From positions 1,860,001 through 1,924,000 of the forward strand of contig CANUEZ040000140.1 of the NCBI GenBank assembly GCA_948099385.1: DNA of 64,000 nucleotides. The letters are read 5' to 3'. The notes beneath the pieces are model-generated. The model was not told where the DNA came from. It did not search any database and saw only the letters and a program-made list of their open reading frames with translations. Numbering within the stretch: the stretch's first letter is position 1; each line of letters starts with the position of its first letter. Shown piece after piece: positions 35,991 through 47,600 of the stretch. The position numbers were made by a program, and so were the translations under genes. Origin of the DNA: Fasciola hepatica (taxonomy: Eukaryota; Platyhelminthes; Trematoda; Plagiorchiida; Fasciolidae).

Positions 35991-37410
35991 CATATCCCAG
36001 ATGTCGCTAATCCGATCGCAGACTCTGTCTCGCATTCACCACCTGGACCTCGGCGCCCCCGGCTCGATCAACTTCGAAGCAATCGCCTCCACTCAAGCAG
36101 ACGATCCTGAGTTAGAACAGCTAAATAGCCCTTTATTGCTGCTGCTCCAGTCGGTTCCCATTCCTTCAGCAGAAGTTCATGGACTGCGTGACATGTCCTA
36201 AGGCCCACCATGGCAAGTCTTGCAGTCAGCTGTTAGGCGACAGGTTTTCGGAAGCTCACACGGTTTGTCCCACCCCGGTGTAAAGGCCTCTGCTAAACCC
36301 ATTGGTGACCGTTATGCTTGGCACAATGTGAACCTTGATGACAGTTGAAAGGACCACGCTAGTATCCAGTGTCAACAGTGGTAAGTCCATGGGTGCACTA
36401 AAAGCCCAATAGCAAAGCTTCCAGCTGTCGACTTACGTTTCCAACGCGTGCATGGTGACCTGGATGGGTTGTTGCCTTCGTCAAATGGTAGCATATATCT
36501 TTCTACTGGTGATGATCGTTCCACTTGATGGCCTCAAGCTGTACCGTCGCACAATGCAGCTGGCGAAACCGTCGCCAAGGCTTTCTTGGAAAACTGGATA
36601 TCAGCATTTGGTTGTCCAGTGGTGGCTACCACAATCCGCGGCTGGCATCTCGAGGGAGCCTCCAGTAGTCTCCTACAACGTTTAGACATTCGTTGCTTTC
36701 ATACCACCAAAAACCAAAGGCCAGCAAACAGAATGGTGGAAGGTTTTCTTCGGCAAGTCAAGGTAGCCTTAGAAGCTCGCCAAAATCCGGACTGGCAGGA
36801 ATCACTACCCCTAGTGCTTTTAGATTGTTTCAAAGACCTGAGGCCGATCTATAAACCACATCAACTGAACTCCTCTTCGGTTGCACGCTTCCACTTCCTA
36901 GCGATATTGTAGCCTCAAAGTCTATCGTCACTTTTGACAGCGTTGATTACGCCGGCGGGCTAAGGCACCGGATGCGTAGGTTACACCTTTCCGCGGCTCA
37001 CGGACAAAACACGAGGGTTTACGTGCACCCACAACTCCAAGACTGTATGCACGTTTCTCTTGGGACGGACTTCACTCTCCTCTACAACCTGCTTACTTCA
37101 GTCTCCACAGGGTTCTACGCCACCTGGAGAAAACTCTCGTCATACACCACAAAGGCAGAAAGGATAAAGTTACCATAAACCGAATCGAACCAGCTTTTCT
37201 GACTGAATCCATTCCGTCCGATGTCACTCCATCGAATTCTTCAGGACCGGAACCCGGGTTCCAGGAGTCCCATACGCCGACCATACAAACACCGGTGACC
37301 TAGTTGCCTGGCCGCCCATGCGCAGCCCTCAACGCAAAGCCGCCCCTATTGACTTCCAACGGCCAACGGGTGATCAAGAAACCAGTTTGTCTCGCAGATA
37401 TCGTATAATG
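35991..37410 (+). pseudogene. Gypsy integrase and Pol C-terminus
   Basis: Integrase DDE core in mixed frames. The first Asp is in an 'HGDLDGLLPSS' block near 36450-36480. The second Asp position reads Ile ('TTIRGW', codon 36634-36636). The Glu is kept in 'NRMVEGFLRQVKVAL' at about 36727-36770. The central frame 36586-36912 (108 codons) also holds the 'NPDWQESLPLVLLD' block. Only traces of the N-terminal zinc-binding region are seen near 36200-36330. The C-terminal tail ends near 37410. Loss of the second catalytic Asp makes it inactive. Confidence 0.72.
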
Positions 37411-38639
37411 GATCCCATAAGTTAACGAAACAATAGGTAAATAGAAAGACATTTTTAACCCACTGTTGTGGCTGCTCATTTGAGGCTTGTTTTCGAAAAT
37501 GAGGCCATTTTCCATCTCCTTTTTTTTCACTTGACGACTTGGCTGATGTTCTGCTCGTCCATCGCTTCCGTGCACCGTCATCAAGGGCCTGTTGTTCGAG
37601 GGAGAACTCGCAGGGCTCTCAAAACACCCCCGTACTTTAAAAACAGGAGCCCGACAGCCCTCAGGTACCCATATGCAGGATATTTTAACTATCGGAATGA
37701 CCGACCGGATACTATTTTACCAGGCCGAATTTGTGCCAGGTCATTCGGTGGGGCGAGCGGAGGGAAAAAGCTACTTACTACTTCGCCGAAAGCACCGGAA
37801 AGTCCTACCCCTGACTTTAAAACCACGATGCTTTCCGGGTTAGGTAGCCAGCTACGGCGGCCCTTCCCAATGTCTCGCTCGGAGTGCCGACCGCCACGTT
37901 CTAACGCATGTAACTTCTGTTCTCCCTTTTGCTTTCTTCTATTTTTCTTCCTTGTACGACCCACACTGTATATTCTTTTTAGTCCGTATAAAATGATTTT
38001 AGTCAGATTTTTGTTTTTATTTCAAAAACAAATCATTCATTTCACTCTCATGTCTGTACTGTCCGTTAGGTTACTGGGTGTCGTCCACAGGCGTCACCAC
38101 TGGACCCAAGGGCTTGGAAGCTGCTGTCTAAATCAACCATCTGTTTCAAAGTAACAAGGAGTCGGAGCACTTATTTATTTCTGTGGCGTTATCACGTGCG
38201 ACATACTCGTTAGCTTGCCAGGCTCATAAATCGAAGCCCTCCTCGAGGGTGGCCTTCTAGGAGCGGACCTCTATAGTGATAACCCGATCACAGTTTGCCT
38301 ATCACTAACGCGTCTGTAAGCTTCGCGCACACGGCAACTGCTAGCTCCACTTCCGACACCCCTTCTCATCAAACACCAGCTTTTGGTCTTTGTACCGAGG
38401 CCCTGTAAGAATACACGTGAGTGGCACCCCAAAGCTTTTTCGTTGACTTCCCCGACAAAAGCGATTGCAGAAGCCGGGGATGTGCGCACCCCATAGTGTT
38501 CCGTTCTTCTGGATCCTCTGGCTAAAAAGAAGGGATGCATATTTGGCTCAAGCTTCCATATCAAGTTATCTGATCTGATCGGTCTGCAAAGATGAAACTG
38601 CATGGCAAATTCTGACTTTCAAAAAAACAGCTAACGCTC
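37411..38639. other. 3' flank of the Gypsy element
   Basis: Expected place of a 3' LTR. The 228-codon plus-strand frame 37468-38154 crosses C/T-rich DNA and has no domain that I recognise. I treat it as a chance frame across LTR-like sequence. No second copy of the sequence was found at 32300-33190, so LTR borders remain open. The reverse-strand frame 38271-38603 (110 codons) is likewise unassigned. Confidence 0.35.
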
Positions 38640-38814
38640 GGCGTTGGGAGCCAAAAAACTAGCCATCAACACAAACTTCCGGATGCACAACTGATCTAGT
38701 CCACTTTCTTCCAGGGGAAATGAAATCTCCTGGTGTGCATACCATCGAGGGAATTCCGGACGCTCGATTGGCTGTGGTCATTATCTGTCACGTGCAAACT
38801 AAACTGAACTGAAC
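38640..38814 (-). repeat. SINE-like repeat, copy 3
   Basis: On the minus strand from 38814: GGTTCAGTTCAGTTTAGTTT, then GCACGTGACAGATAATGACC, CCAATCGAGCGTCCGGAATT and GCACACCAGG. These words follow the order of copy 1 at 13882. The far end is ill-defined near 38640. Confidence 0.62.
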
Positions 38815-38856
38815 CTTGTGGGTTGCCGCTTGGTTTGAATTTCTGAATGGCTCTCA

Positions 38857-39910
38857 GTGATGGACATTTTTGCATTTTCTGGCAGAACAGCTCACGTCAT
38901 TTCACCCAAACTAAAGTATCGTAATTTGCATCAAGGCGCGTGTACATTTCGAAGAGTTTATTTTCTCCGAAAACTGTTTACACTTTGGAGTGTTCTTTGG
39001 GATTTTTTGTTGTTGATGTCAATGCAACTGATACCGGATAACTTCCTTCCTGGCACTTTTTGTAGTGTACCGTCTTTGTCCGTTTAAAAGGTTGTGTTAA
39101 TATCCTACTGGTGTTTGATAGGGTGTTTTATGCACACCCGATTACCAGCGCCGAAATTACCGGGACCGGGGTTGGTCCTATCAGACAAGAAGGGAGCTGT
39201 GGCAACGAGGAATGCACGGACCTGGTGTAACATGAGGGAATTCAGTGCAATCAGTGTTGCTTTTGGTATCACCGAAAGTGCCTCAAGCTGGTAGAGAAGG
39301 ATTTCGAGCTGCACGTCAAATGCGCATCCGCAAAGTGGATATGCTCCCACTGCCTGGCGTTCTCGAGCGAGCGCTCGCGCCTAAGTGGAGGGGAACTAGA
39401 AAAAGGGGATAGGAATATGAAACTGGAGCCAACACTAGAGAGAAAAAATTCGGTTAGTAGCCTCGCGGGGAGAGAAAAATGCGTGCCAGATCAGAAAACT
39501 GAAAAGGGAAACCCGAGCCAAAAGGTAAAAAACAGCTGGGCAGCAGTTTCCAACAGTGTAGAAAAAGCTCCTGAAGGAAGTAGAATCCCTTAAGAAAGAG
39601 GCTTAGCATCTAAAAGCTGACTCGCAACACATGAAACGGGACGCAAGGGTCATGACAGACAAAAGTAGAAGATTGCTGTCTCAAAACCTCAAGGAAAGCG
39701 TCGCAAACGGCGGTAGAACCAGAAGGGGCAAAATACGTTAGCATGTGACTGACTATCTTGGGGTGGCCGGCCTAGCTCCATCGACACCAACAGTCAAATT
39801 CCACAGGACAGGACTATGGCGTGGAAAGCGACCGGCGCCGCTACGACCCATGGTAATTGTTTTCCACAATTTATACTAGGGAAATGTACTGCCATCCCGG
39901 GAAGAAGCAG
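38857..39910 (+). pseudogene. ORF1 remnant with PHD finger (element H)
   Basis: Plus-strand ORF1 of a CR1/L2-like element. A PHD-type zinc finger is readable at about 39230-39345: 'EGIQCNQCCFWYHRKCLKLV', then 'KWICSHCL'. This keeps the Cys pair, the W-Y-H-x-x-C core and the final Cys pair. An in-frame stop lies a few codons upstream of it. Downstream are a charged region and, near 39655-39800, 'SRRLLSQNLKES' and 'HVTDYLGVAGLAPS', resembling the second conserved block of such ORF1 proteins. PHD fingers bind histone tails, so a chromatin-tethering role is inferred. The gene is cut at about 39911 by the tail of the minus-strand copy, and no ORF2 of H was found. Confidence 0.65.
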
Positions 39911-39942
39911 TTGTTGTTGATGATGACTATGATAGCGATAAT

Positions 39943-42900
39943 GGTATATTTCTTGACCGTGGTCGAGACACATGCACAGGTCAGGATCAGAGAATGCGGC
40001 AATACATGACAATGTGGGGTTTTCACAATTTTGAAATCAAGGAACCACACAGTCGCCGAAATATAACAGTAAGGCTGAGTAGTGTTTGACTGAACTGAAG
40101 TGGAGATGGTTAAGGCGGAAGTTGTAAACCGGTTTCTAATTCGAAGGGGGCAATGTGGATAACCGGACGAACGTGAGGATGCTGATGTAAATAATACTGG
40201 AGAATGTTAAAAAGTGCAGTGGTTGCAAGGACCAGTGAAGCAACGGGCGTCGGACATCACAACATGGACAGCGAGTTTAGGCAGGAAAAATGCTCAATGT
40301 GCCTGGTAGGTGTCGAAACCTGGCTGCAAAGTGTCAGGGCGCCCAGAAAGGGGATGTTAGGGTGCGACAACTGTGTGGTTGAACGATCATTACCGAGTAA
40401 CCGACTGGGGGGTTACCACAAGATGCGGGTAAAGATGAAGTCCGCATGGGGTTATCAACAAGCTGTCAGAGATGCCTGCGGAATATAAAGGACTGACCCA
40501 ACATCGGTTAACCAGTAGTGGGGTAGCCTGTGAAATAAATGCAAGTGAGTCAGACGTGACAATAAGACGGGCCCTTTTGTGAAGGTGACTTCAGTGTCAC
40601 GGAAATTCATATGGAGGCGAAAAGCCCCACGAGGTATGCAATAAACTTTTGAAGAACATGGATGGAGTATGGGCGCAGAACGGACTTTCAAAAAGAAGCC
40701 GTCGAAAGAACAGACGATAGGAGACAAACGCTACTAATGCGACCAGGCGGAGTTCGGAAGAAAGTAAAGATAACGTTTTCCGTTCACGTGATAGAAGGAA
40801 TAACTAATCGAATTCTCGTTGGCTACAGATGGCTGGTATTTTGTTGCATACAGGCCATGGTTGCAGGTGATGGCGGGTAGCGAATGGTGACAGTAGCAGG
40901 CAAAAGGGGGCCAGGTTGACGACCTGGGCAGGGTAGATTGGGAACGCAGAGGTGAGGGCTGGGTTCTCGTCACTGATTTTGTACTGCAGCACAGAATGAA
41001 TTTAGCCTTTGGAATGGAGTACTGGAAGTAGATGTTGAACAGGTTTCGGGGTGATGATTGGTGTCAGGAACCCGCTCTGCGATCCGATGAGACTTCCATG
41101 AGGGACTGTCACTCCGATTATAGGACTGTAGTCACTGGTCAGCCATATAAAGTGCCTTGAATAGCGCCAGCGGACGTGAGTATAAGTTTCAACCGTTGTA
41201 AATCTGACCAATCAAATCGTTTAGTCAGTACGGTAATCCGTGAATAACGTCGAGCCTGCTGATGGTCTCCCAAGTAACCAGTGTGATCTGAAAGAGATGA
41301 GGATGGCAGCATTCAGCAGAGTGTTTCCTCGTGGGTTATGGCTGTCGTTTTGATAGGAACCAGACAACAAACATTTTATTATCTGACGGCCGGTAAGTCG
41401 GTCTTGGGGGACCAGCGGACGGAGGCTGGTAGTTTTCTAGGGTAGCTGGGGGATAGTTGATATATAGGGAGATATGAAGCACAGGCTTAGCTGGAGTGCA
41501 AATAGTTTAGTTGGTAATTGGTGGGTGAGGAGAAAGGGTCCTTTTGGGAACCAGGAATAAAAGAATAGTAAAGGGTGTTATCCGGAAGAGGAATGGGAAA
41601 AAGGAAGACGGCCATCTGGTCGTTGCACCAGCTGTGGGTGGGGTAGGCAGACAGTGAAAAGGAAAGAACATACGGTGAGTTGCAGTGAGGCTTTTTCTTG
41701 CAAAAGCAAAAGTGCCGGTATTCCGCGGGGTCATGAAAAATCAGAGGTATACGGATTCCGGTTGGAATGGGGTCTTAACTTATCATAAGCATATGCGCAG
41801 ATCAGTGAGCCTTGGTTATTGAAGAATAGTAATCTGCGTGGTAAGACTCGCGTGTACGAGAAAAGCGCAACAAAAGCAGGATGAGATTACTGGGTTCTAG
41901 CCTATGACAGGAGAAATAAATGAAGGTTGGCACCTGTCGGTAAAGGGCAAACGGTTTTTAGGGGAGCTATTGTCAGTAGACAGTTTATTTGGTCAACTGA
42001 GTTAACAAAGTAGCATACGAATCATATCTGACTATTGTCATCACCACTTGTGAGTGGGCTCGAGGTGACCATAGGAGAAGTGAAGATGTGAATGATAAAC
42101 CATAAAAGCGCGATGAAAACGTTCCCCATTCGGTCAACCAATACAGCTGTGAACCGTAGGCTCATCAATACCGGCCTTCAACCCTGCATTGGCTACTGCA
42201 TTAGATATGGACAATCTGGCTAAGCTTTTTGCGGGAACCCAAAAGGCGGGGTCGGCAAGCACATGTGGAGAGCCCGGGCGGCGTGCCATCACCCTGCACT
42301 TGTTCAGACAAAAAGAACTGAAGGCTACCTCGCTACTTGGATGATTCCAGTATGCAGGCTGGGGTCTAGGCCGTTATCAGAAGGGGGCAGAAAGCTTTAG
42401 CCGGAGGCCGCATCCGAGGGTGTTTTTGACTTTTTAAAGAGGAGTAGGAGAGCAAACTTAAACCTTGGGGTGTTCTTCCTATTTCTCCTTGACCCACGGT
42501 TCTTTACACGTGGCCCGTCGGGTCCGAGACTGATTGGGATGGCTGTTTCTTTTTGTTCCAAGACAACCTTAGACTGGATGCCAAAACCTCTGGGGGTGTT
42601 GCTGCCGCAAGCTGTGAAAGGGAAGTGTAGAAGGTGGAACGAACATTAGGACGGTGGCAACATTCGTGGGGCTGTCGCCTGACCGCTTGCTTCTGCTAAT
42701 AACAGGGTCGGGCGGGTTCCAGTGCATACGCGAGCCATCAGGTGACTGCACCGCCAATTATGATATGCCGGGTAACTTCATAAGCATGACGACGTTGGTA
42801 AGAGTATTACCACTGGCCGCCAGCTGCTGCTGAAGTATTGGGTGATTGGCACATATAAATCAAAGAGCTCCGGCCAAACGTCGCACACTGAAGATGAGAA

Positions 42901-43159
42901 ATGAATAGTTGTAATGAGCCACGATTCAGCAAACTGAACACCAGGCATAACAGTGGGTCAAAGTCAGATGATGTCTACCGGACTTGCGTTGTTCTAACGG
43001 AGCTTAGGACCAGTTTTTAATAGGAAGCTAAGAATGTGTGTGCAAATTAGAGCGTAAAATGACACGGTCTGATGAAGGGGAGAGGAAACGTGAGTGGAGC
43101 ATACACAAGAAGGCATGTGGCTGGGTCGAACGCAAAAGACTGTTACTCAGTGTATTCTA
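39943..43159 (-). other. 3' UTR of copy 3
   Basis: About 3.2 kb, pyrimidine-rich in the sense (minus) orientation, without coding motifs. It aligns by eye with 28290-30690 (reverse orientation) and shares blocks with 49026-50700 and 58983-60760, for example the words around the CTGGTTCC/GTTATG block near 41336-41372. Frames of up to 94 codons within it are not conserved between copies. Confidence 0.75.
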
Positions 43160-46100
43160 ATTATCAAGAAAGTCTTCATATGCTCCAACTACGTCTGTGC
43201 TATCGCAGGTCATGCTGATTGCAGAGGATGCTTCCAAGGTTCTGCTTAGTGCTCCTTTAATTTGTTTCGGCGTGCGACATGATTGCAGCAAGTCAGGAAG
43301 CTTATTCCAGAGGCCACGATGGATAACCGTGAAATATCTTGACCCGATTCAGAGCCTAGATTGGGAGGTTGCAACGGTGAATTTTCTGTGACGAAGGGAG
43401 TAAGAAGTCTCATTAGAGAAACCGAGTCGGTTATCAGATGAGTGGAACTTTGAGTGCAGAATGTTGAACAGAAATGAAAGACTGAGCTTGATAAGACGTA
43501 ACCGTAGAGGTTCAAGCTGGAGTAGTCCGCACATGGCTCTGTAGTCAGGGTTGGAAGAGGGGCTAAGTAATTTTTTAGCGGAGTAGTGTTGCACTTTCTC
43601 TATTTTGACCCGGTCAGCCTTTCGCATCAAGGTGAAGACCAGGAGGCATTATTCCAACAGCGACTTAGCCTGTGTCTTGAGTATCGGCAGCTTGCCCTTC
43701 TGAGTACTGTAAGTTCTGAGGGCAAGAGCAATCATCCTTCTTGCCCTGCCAATCGGGGTCAATGCTTGTTTGTGGAAGCTTAATAAACAGGGATAATGCA
43801 GGCCCAGGTCTCCTACCTCATGGGTAGGGGGAATTAGCAGACCGTTAAATGTGAGAGAGCCAGGTGGATTGTGGCATTTTCAGGACAGAAGAGAGCTCTT
43901 TGCTGCTTAAACCTTCGTCAACCACTGAGCAAACCATTCACCGGGGGACTTCAAGTCTGACAGAACGCCACTGAGGGTTAGGTGCGGGGCGTTTGCCTCA
44001 GAAGTATAGACTAGCTCTGTGCAGTCAGTAAAGAGGTATGTCACACCATGACGCGCTACTTGGGAGGCGTCATTTATGAACATAAGAAATAAGATAGGGC
44101 CTGGAACTCTACCCTGTACAACCCAGCTAGTGATTTTTCTGGCTGAGAGGATGTCCCATTAGCGATTACGGTTTGGAGACGTTCGGGAAGATATGACAGC
44201 CAGGACAGAAGGAGGTCGGCGACTCCGTAGGAGTCAATTTTTGGCAGTAAGCGAGTTTGAGACATGCCGTCGACTGCTCTAGTCATATCAAGAAATATGA
44301 CAGTGAATAACTTGTTGTTGTCGTCTTCGGAAATGAATAAGTTGAGGAAGTCCATCCGACTCGTGAGGCACGAACAGTACAGTAGTAACCTATTCTCAGT
44401 TGGGTTTCTTAGACTTCGGGAAGTCACGAAGCTTGCAAGCTGGTCCTTTAAATTCCCCCCTAATGAGCCTGGAAACAGTCGAAGTGTGGTTTATGGGAAG
44501 ACAGTTCCCCGGTTCATGCAGGGACCACTTTTGTACCGTGGAATCATACAGGACTCTTTCCACTGAACCGGATAGATTCCGGGCGAGATGGATAATGTGA
44601 AAAGGTTCAGAAATAGGAGTATTAGGTCAGGTCCCCCAAACCGAAGTAAGACAGGTGGAAGGTCATCAGGCCCTGGATAATAGGAGGGCTTAGTGTTGGC
44701 CATGGATTTCCTGATATTGGTAGTGGTAAATGTTACTGTTAATATCGCGTCCTGCGTAATCATCAGATAGCGAGGTGGCAGAGGGTCGGCGTCCGTGATA
44801 AGAGCTGAGGCGAAATAGCAGTTGAGAGCCTCAGCCATATCCTTTGGCAAGTGAAGGCAGGTGCCTTTTTGGATGAGGAATGGGATAATGCTTTCAGCGC
44901 TGCTCGAGTTGAGATTTTTGTAGTCTTGAGAGGAGCTTCACACTATGAGGCAGCTGTAGTACAGTCCTTTCTTTCCCTTTGAATTTATTCTCGGTGGCTG
45001 CATAGAGATCACGGCGGAGTCGGCTTATTCTGAGTGTCAGAGTGAAATCTCAATTCCTGAGGACGGAGTTTTGGAGCCTACGAATCTTTCGTCGAAGTCT
45101 GTCAATTTTGGTAGTTTTGGATCTACTATGCCTAACGGTTGGGGTAAGGCAGTTTATGGAGAAAAGCGACTTGACGTAGAACACATCAGCTGCTCATTGC
45201 GGATCGGATGTTAGGAAGAAGTCGGACCAGTCAATGCCCCGGAGGGAGGTAGGCAACTGGGCTCACTTAGTAAGTCTGTGGGTGTTTTGGTTTTGGATTT
45301 CAACAGTTTCAGGGGGGCATAACTTGCGTAACAGCGAAGTAAAGTGTGACCATTTTGTGATCACTACCGGGAAGGCTTTGTGTGACGGGGACTTTCATGT
45401 CAGGGAAGCCACGAGCGAGGACTAAGTCAAGGATATTGTTACTCCTTGTTGGAGTGGAGACGTGCTGTGTCCATCCCCCAGCGTAGATGGCCGGAAGGAA
45501 ATGGGGCCAATGAAGGGGGGAGGGCATTGTATTCTAACAAACACCGGCAGTGTTGAAGTCTCCTGCTACGGTCTTTGGACCTAAATATGGAATAGGACTG
45601 TACTCGAAAGTCCTAATAATATGCAGAAATTCGGAGTACCTAGCAGTGGGTGCTTGGTAGACGCGCCCGATATGCATCACTTTTCCAGGGATTTGAGCAG
45701 AGAGCCAAAAGGTGTCGGAGATATTGTCGAGCGCTGGATGGTAGAGGAAGGTTGTAGTAAATTTATACTTAATGTATGCAAGAGAACCACCGCCTCGGCC
45801 GTTCACTCTGCTTACTCGAAGGAAATCACAGCCTACCAACGAGACAAGGTCATTAGGGTCGTCATCAGCTAAACTTGTTTCTGTCACCGGAACACGTGTC
45901 AACGCTGGAAGCAAGTACAAGTTTCCTGAAGTCAATAATTTTGTTCAGCGGCAAACGGGAATTCAGCAGTATAAGGGAAGCTCTGCCTGAATTTTTCAGG
46001 TTAAAGGGCAGCGGATCACTATTGGAGCCGAGTAAGCCCCCGGCAGCCGGGTTGTCAGCCAAGAGGGTGTTAGCAGGTGGAGTTGTAACTCGGCTGGGGA

Positions 46101-46182
46101 GGTTTGCGGGTGGTTTACATGGTAGTGGTTTGTAGGGTACAATGTGGTCGCCTTCATAGGAAGCCTGGTTAAATGGTGTCAA
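43160..46182 (-). pseudogene. ORF2 (endonuclease-RT) of copy 3, broken
   Basis: Endonuclease residues are readable in two frames: 'RVPVTETSLADDD' near 45890 (active-site Glu), 'NGRGGGSLAYIKY' near 45790, and 'KTVAGDFNTAGVC' at 45534-45575 (the Asp and Asn of GDFN). 'PGSDHKMVTLYF' lies near 45330-45365. The RT follows: 'YYPGPDDLPPVLLRFGG' near 44665-44715, motif A 'IFLDMTRAVDGMS' near 44255-44300, motif C F-T-D-C at 44021-44032 (both catalytic Asp codons affected by comparison with F-A-D-D), and the C-terminal 'LWNKLPD' near 43300. At least four frameshifts separate these blocks. This is an older state than copies 1 and 2. Confidence 0.8.
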
Positions 46183-46356
46183 GTCTATGCGGATATCAGT
46201 GGGATGACTGCCGTAGGATGCTTGTTGTGTGGGATACTCTGGGAGACTAATGGGGAGAAGAATTAGATGCAGCCGCTGGTGATTAGCACCGGATAAACGA
46301 TCAAGAGATACAAAGGCGGTGTCCAGTGGGGCCTTTGGAGGGAAGCCATGATGTAA

Positions 46357-47600
46357 TCAGGGGGACATCATTAGGGGCGATGGTGGGTCTGCATGATGGC
46401 GAAACGTTTCGTTAGGAATGCCGTGGGTGACAGCTAAACACTCATGAAGTCTAGTAGAGAACAGTACTGGAGGCCGGGTTGATTTGTTAAAGCGGGTTAA
46501 TAGATCTGGAGCAGGGCTTGGTGACTGTAGGTGGGACTTATGGGACAAATCACGCATCAATAGGGGGAGAGTGAATGGGGATGCTAGGGGGTCAGTAAAG
46601 GGGTGGAGGGCAGTGGTGGAGGAGCAACCATGGTTTTGATAGCGGCCTTTAAGGGGGGCCGACGAATGGCAAGGTAGGTGGGGTTGGAATGAGACGGGTA
46701 TAGTGTTATGGGTAGAGTTTGTTGAGGCAGCAGGCATCTCACGGCTCCACGGACTAAGTATGAGGGGGCGAGGTAGTAGCGAGAGGGATGCTGATGAAAG
46801 GGGCTTTGGTATGTGGGAGCAGTTGCCGTAGTTTGCAGTGGGGTCAGAGTACAACACGGCAATTTTGGGTGGTGAGGGGGCAGAGGATGTCGTAGTTGCT
46901 GAGGGGTAAATGAGCATACCATCGGGTGGAAAAGGATTAGGCGCTGACCACATGTTGTGGTACCGGTTGGCAAATATGCTGGGAACTGGTTCTGTGTGAT
47001 TCGGGTTTGGTAGAGCTAGCAATGAAGGCGGCAAACTTAGTGGAAAATCCGTGATGTGGTGCCGCGTCTCTAGACGTGATGACGGCGGCGTCAAGGTTGA
47101 TGGATGCGGTACGTAGCAGCTGGGTACTCGGATCTCCGGGGGACCAAATAGATGCGCTGGTGAGCTAGAGCCAGGGGGAGCGACGCAATTTCTTGAGTAC
47201 GGCCGTGGTGGAGGAGGCAGATGGGTAACAGGCCGGTTAGCTGGGGCGGGATAGGTCAAATGTCGGCTGTCGATTGAAGCCGGGAGCATGACGGTGTCAG
47301 TGCACAGGAGGTCTTGGTCACTGGGAGCAAAAAGTGACGGGAGTCACGTTGTGACCGGAGCACCAGGGAACAACGCTGTAGCTGACTGATCGGTGCGGGG
47401 TGGCGCGTTGGAACCTGGTGATTTGTTGGCTCGTTTGGCAGATATACCAGGGCGTAAATGGCCGCTGGCTAGGAGGAAGGACTGTGTTGCTCGGCTGCGG
47501 GTAGACAGTGGTGGAGACTGGGGCGCAACATGGAGACTTTCAGAGGGACGTTGTGGTGTTGAAGGGGAACAGGAAAAATACAGGTCCACATTTTGAGCTG
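46357..47600 (-). pseudogene. ORF1 end and proline-rich frame of copy 3
   Basis: The 310-codon frame 47289-46357 is rich in Pro, Ser, Thr and His and has no globular domain that I recognise. It occupies the place of the 183-codon proline-rich frame of copy 1. Upstream, 47589-47344 aligns loosely with residues 205-270 of the 332-residue ORF1 of copy 1 (the same 'VDL' start and a Ser/Pro/Lys-rich stretch), fixing the truncation point of the copy near 47600. Long open frames here argue that this part of the element is translated in active relatives, but composition bias also contributes. Function unknown. Confidence 0.5.

Larger units (their letters stand above)
33199..37410 (+). mobile_element. 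Ty3/Gypsy LTR retrotransposon, inactive
   Basis: Gag, protease, RT, RNase H and integrase follow one another in the usual Gypsy order on the plus strand. All are broken by stops and frameshifts, and the RT is split by a SINE-like repeat at 34811. The layout and the short Gag resemble CsRn1-like Gypsy elements of flatworms (family resemblance, inferred). Terminal repeats could not be delimited by eye. The C-terminal end of Pol lies near 37410. Three catalytic sites are altered (protease, RT and integrase), so the copy is dead. Confidence 0.8.
39911..47600 (-). mobile_element. CR1-like element copy 3, degenerate
   Basis: Reading on the minus strand: part of ORF1 (47600-47344), proline-rich frame (47289-46357), endonuclease (46182-45309), RT (44860-43160), a 3' UTR of about 3.2 kb, and an ATT/GATAAT-type tail at about 39911-39942. 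The same order and the same UTR words occur in the copies at 49026-57171 and 58983-63600. The 5' end near 47600 lies within ORF1 (the 'VDL' block), so the copy is 5'-truncated. ORF2 has several frameshifts. The last 394 bases are nearly identical to the young insertion at 31022. Confidence 0.82.

Noticed and set aside
37468..38154. 228-codon plus-strand open frame after the Gypsy element
   Set aside because: No recognised domain, skewed composition, and located where an LTR is expected.
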